Below, one piece after another: positions 60,626-64,000 of a stretch of 64,000 bases of DNA (its first letter is position 1; every line of letters starts with the position of its first letter). Both the position numbers and the translations under genes were made by a program. This DNA is from Nissolia schottii (Eukaryota > Streptophyta > Magnoliopsida > Fabales > Fabaceae). Location: positions 357,454-421,453 of the forward strand of contig QANU01073741.1 of the NCBI GenBank assembly GCA_003254905.1. The letters are read 5' to 3'. The notes under the pieces were generated by a model that saw nothing but the letters and a program-made list of their open reading frames with translations, was not told where the DNA came from and did no database searches.

Positions 60626-63600
60626 ATGGGTGCTAATCTTAATGCTGAGTTATCCAAGAAAACTCCCATTTTTGGACTTAAGGTTTGGGAAGTAGTTGGA
60701 ATTGTGGTTGGATTTTCTATTATTGTCATCCTCTCTTTGCTCTCACTTTGCCTTACCTCAAGGAAGAAATCTAGAAAAGCTAGGGATAAGAATAAGATTC
60801 CTGTAAGTCAGATACCAAGTGTCTCAAAGGAAATCAAGGAAGTGAGGGTTGAGCAAGTGTCGACAAATGGATTTGCTCCCCGCGATGGAATACTCCTTAC
60901 CATTCATGACAAATCCAGTGACAAGGAATCAGACAAAGTCATGGTTCATTTAGGTGTGGGGAAGATGAAGAATGGGGACAGCAGCAGCCAATCAGGCTCA
61001 TTTCATCACATGGACAGAGGTGGCGTAGAGTCAATTTCAGGAGAAGAAGTTAGCTCTGGCACGGTTAGGGTGCACAAGCACTCTTCTTCTTACCCTATAA
61101 CGGCTCCTTCGCCTCTGACTGGTCTCCCGGAGTTCTCTCACTTGGGTTGGGGTCACTGGTTTACCTTGAGGGATCTTGAGCTTGCCACGAACCGTTTTTC
61201 CAAAGATAATATCATTGGCGAAGGCGGTTACGGAGTTGTTTATCGGGGACAGTTGATCAATGGGACTCCAGTAGCAGTTAAAAAGATACTCAACAACATG
61301 TGAGTTCTTCCCGTACATTGTCAAGTCTAGTTACCTTAATTGTTTTGTTATTATTACTCTTGTCAGCTCTGCTGAAGCTCAACTCCTACTGTTGTTTTGG
61401 CAGTGGTCAAGCTGAGAAAGAATTTAGAGTGGAAGTTGAAGCTATTGGCCATGTTCGACACAAAAACTTGGTTCGCCTTTTGGGGTACTGCATCGAGGGG
61501 ACTCACAGGTACCCCAATTCTCAATTACAATTCAGGGTTATAACAGAACACATGATCTTGAATATGACTTAATGTGTTCAGTCATCTACTACCTGGTGGT
61601 GAGTTCAATCTCGCGATCGCTGAACATATAGTATTGTATATTTTCAGGATGTTAGTCTATGAGTATGTCAATAATGGAAATTTGGAGCAATGGCTTCATG
61701 GAGCTATGCGTCACCATGGATATCTTACTTGGGAAGCGCGGATCAAGATTCTCCTCGGCACAGCCAAAGCGTGAGTCTCTGAGTCTATGCTTCTTCTGGA
61801 TTTCTTAGTCCTTCTTTAAAGCAATATGCTGGTTTCAGGCTTGCATATTTGCATGAAGCAATTGAGCCGAAGGTGGTACATCGAGATATCAAGTCAAGCA
61901 ACATACTAATTGACGAAGAATTCAATGCCAAGGTTTCTGATTTTGGCCTGGCTAAGTTATTGGGTGATGGAAAAAGTCATGTAACAACACGAGTTATGGG
62001 AACCTTTGGGTCAGTGATTTTGAGCTCTCCCCTATAATGCAATGAAACTTTCCCCTCCTCAATATTGATAAACTCTCCTAAGAAAAAAATATTCTTCTAT
62101 TCATTTTTTGCTCTAAATATTTCACAGATATGTGGCTCCAGAGTATGCAAATACTGGCCTTCTAAATGAAAAGAGTGATGTTTATAGCTTTGGTGTTTTA
62201 CTACTTGAAGGAATCACCGGGAGAGATCCAGTTGACTATGGTCGTCCAACACATGAAGTGAGTAAATTTTATCTTGGGCACTAAATCCAGCTTGATGTAT
62301 GTGTGTTTGTTTTCACCAATTCTCCAAATAATCGTGAATCATTAGCTGTTAAGTTTGATCCATAAAGAATAGCGATAATAAAGAAGTTGAACAGTCGTCT
62401 TGCACATCTGCTGCTAATCATAGATATACAACTCTTCTGCCCTTTGTCAGCGATCCTAGGATAAAAACTGCCTAAATTCTAATAGCTAGTTGCTTAAACA
62501 GACCTATTCACATGAAAAGTACAGCTCATATCATACTGTTTTTAGCTGAATGACAGTAAAAGGAAAGCTAATCACTAGGAAATTTGTTTTAAAAAATTCA
62601 TTGTCTACAGTAAACATGAATATCACCAACATTCTCAATAAATGGCAATTATCTTGTTTTGCATGTTCTTTTATTGTTGCTGCTATTCTTCTACTACTGC
62701 TGTTTTTTATTAAACCTAATTCCAACCTAGGAAAAGCTCCAACATGAATAATGTCAGCAGCCTCTTAAGAATTTTGGATATAACTTGAAGAGTTGATAAT
62801 CCCTTCAAGTTTAACTAAACAATACATGTACTCTGGCTTGGTACCTGCAAAAATTTTAAGGGGATTGGTTTGTATTGATGGCTATAATTATCACTCTTCA
62901 GGACCATTTGCTCGATCATTAACAAGAATATCTCTTGTGCTCATAGTTTCTTATTCTGCATAACAAGTTCTGATCATAAATTACAACTGATGATTACCGT
63001 TAAACTGCGATGGTTTTCAGGTGAATCTGGTTGATTGGCTGAAGATGATGGTTGGAAACAGGCGATCAGAAGAAGTGGTGGATCGAAACATTGAGGTGAA
63101 GCCATCAACTAGAGCCTTAAAACGGTCTCTCTTAACCGCTTTAAGATGCGTGGATCCGGATTCTGAGAAAAGGCCCAAGATGAGCCAAGTTGTACGTATG
63201 CTGGAGTCAGAGGAATACCCTTTACCAAGAGAGGTTGGTTTTTCTCACTTTGTCTTGGCTTTTTACCAATGGAGGCATGAAATTGCGGAATTGTATATAA
63301 CTTTCAATTAAGAGTCAGATGATACGGTAGTTTATTCAAGATAAAATTTCGTCGCAGAAATATTAGATGATAAAGTAGTTGCTAGTTATATTGTCCTTGA
63401 GGAAATTGATGACACAACACCTTAGTCCTTTCTTTTCAACCACTTCTTGTACCTCCTTGTTATTTCAAAATAATTGGCATCTCAGATCTTCATGTTTCTT
63501 GGAGTAACATTTGATGTCGTGCATTGTCTGGATGATGTTCAGGACCGAAGGCAACGAAGAAATCGAGGGGGAAGTGTGGAAATTGAATCCCAGAAGGAAT

Positions 63601-63647
63601 ATTCTGACACTGACAGGAGTGAGATTCAAGGTTCTAGTTCTAGATAA
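60626..63647 (+). CDS. Receptor-like protein kinase with short extracellular part (At1g09440 / At5g18500 group)
   Basis: Seven coding exons: 60626-61299, 61404-61508, 61648-61770, 61839-62009, 62128-62257, 63021-63233 and 63543-63647, summing to 1521 nt (506 residues). Only about 20 residues precede the membrane segment (about 22-44, [20 protein letters not shown]), followed by a basic stop-transfer KKSRKARDK. After a roughly 120-residue juxtamembrane region comes a complete RD-type kinase: [54 protein letters not shown]. The C-terminal [13 protein letters not shown] motif is typical of this subfamily. Substrates and ligand are unknown; a plasma-membrane signalling role is inferred. ATG 60626 was chosen because MGANLNAEL matches relatives and follows a spliced leader. 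Confidence 0.92.
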
Positions 63648-64000
63648 AGCGTGTAACGGCAGACATGACTCAAAAGGCAAGGTTCTTTCCAAGGATCAGA
63701 TGGTTTACTGGGGATGTATAAAGTGGTCTAGGGTATTTAACTATTTATTATTGTTTTTTTAAACTTCTTAGATCCTTGGATTTGCCTTCCTATGATGAGC
63801 ATTGCACAGCTGGAGATTTTTTATTTTTTATTTTTCCTTATTTTCTTATGCTTTGGTTTTTGGTCTCCTTTTGTTTGTAGAAGGATAAACAGTGTGTGTA
63901 TAAATTTGGGTAAGAACCCAAATAAATTGGGGTGTGTACATAATCTGAAATCTTTCCAACATTTGTTCGATAAAATATGTTCGGCTTGCAATCACTTCTC
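63648..64000 (+). other. 3' UTR of the receptor-like kinase and window end
   Basis: T-rich sequence after the kinase stop codon. Most is probably 3' UTR (TTTGTAGAAGGATAAACAG region) and no further gene is visible. Confidence 0.5.

Overview
The window is nuclear DNA from a flowering plant. It has spliced genes with GT-AG introns, AT-rich intergenic DNA, and plant-only families: a phytepsin with a saposin-like insert, a P-type PPR protein, an X8/CBM43 protein, a nuclear envelope-associated protein and a plant mobile domain. Gene content and style suggest a eudicot and probably a legume, but the species cannot be fixed from sequence alone. A 728-base N gap (54716-55443) and one N at 60003 show that this is draft assembly.

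Left part (1-26900). The window opens in the 3' end of a GPATCH8-like G-patch/zinc-finger gene (+). It faces a complete 13-coding-exon vacuolar aspartic protease (-). After about 5.7 kb of AT-rich DNA come a single-exon L-cysteine desulfhydrase-like gene (+), a single-exon PHD-like zinc-finger gene (+), a pectinesterase-like fragment (-), a single-exon PPR gene (-) and a three-coding-exon NYN-domain (MARF1-like) RNase gene (-) with a tRNA-derived SINE in its first intron.

Middle (27430-36300). This is a nested transposon block. A 1.1-kb Pack-MULE-like element has about 210-bp inverted ends and carries captured pieces of an EXO70 gene and of succinyl-CoA ligase alpha. About 130 bp further on lies a 7.45-kb Mutator-like element (28673-36126) with arms of about 850 bp and an 8-bp target duplication. 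It holds a decayed MuDR-type transposase (PB1, MuDR, MULE, SWIM and CCHC modules), two tail-to-tail plant-mobile-domain copies, a telomere-like degenerate array and a nested hAT MITE with its own 8-bp duplication. It sits inside a LINE-type RNase H relic.

Right part (38800-64000). Four genes follow: a NEAP coiled-coil protein of the inner nuclear envelope (+), a GPI-anchored X8/GH17-like protein (-), the histone H3 kinase haspin (-, 14 coding exons) and a receptor-like kinase (+, 7 coding exons). As far as I recall, this matches the consecutive Arabidopsis loci At1g09470, At1g09460, At1g09450 and At1g09440, so the block appears to be conserved microsynteny. The intergenic spaces hold MITEs, microsatellites and the assembly gap.

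All exon maps were assembled by eye from splice consensus, reading phase and family similarity. In each case the summed exon lengths close into a single frame.
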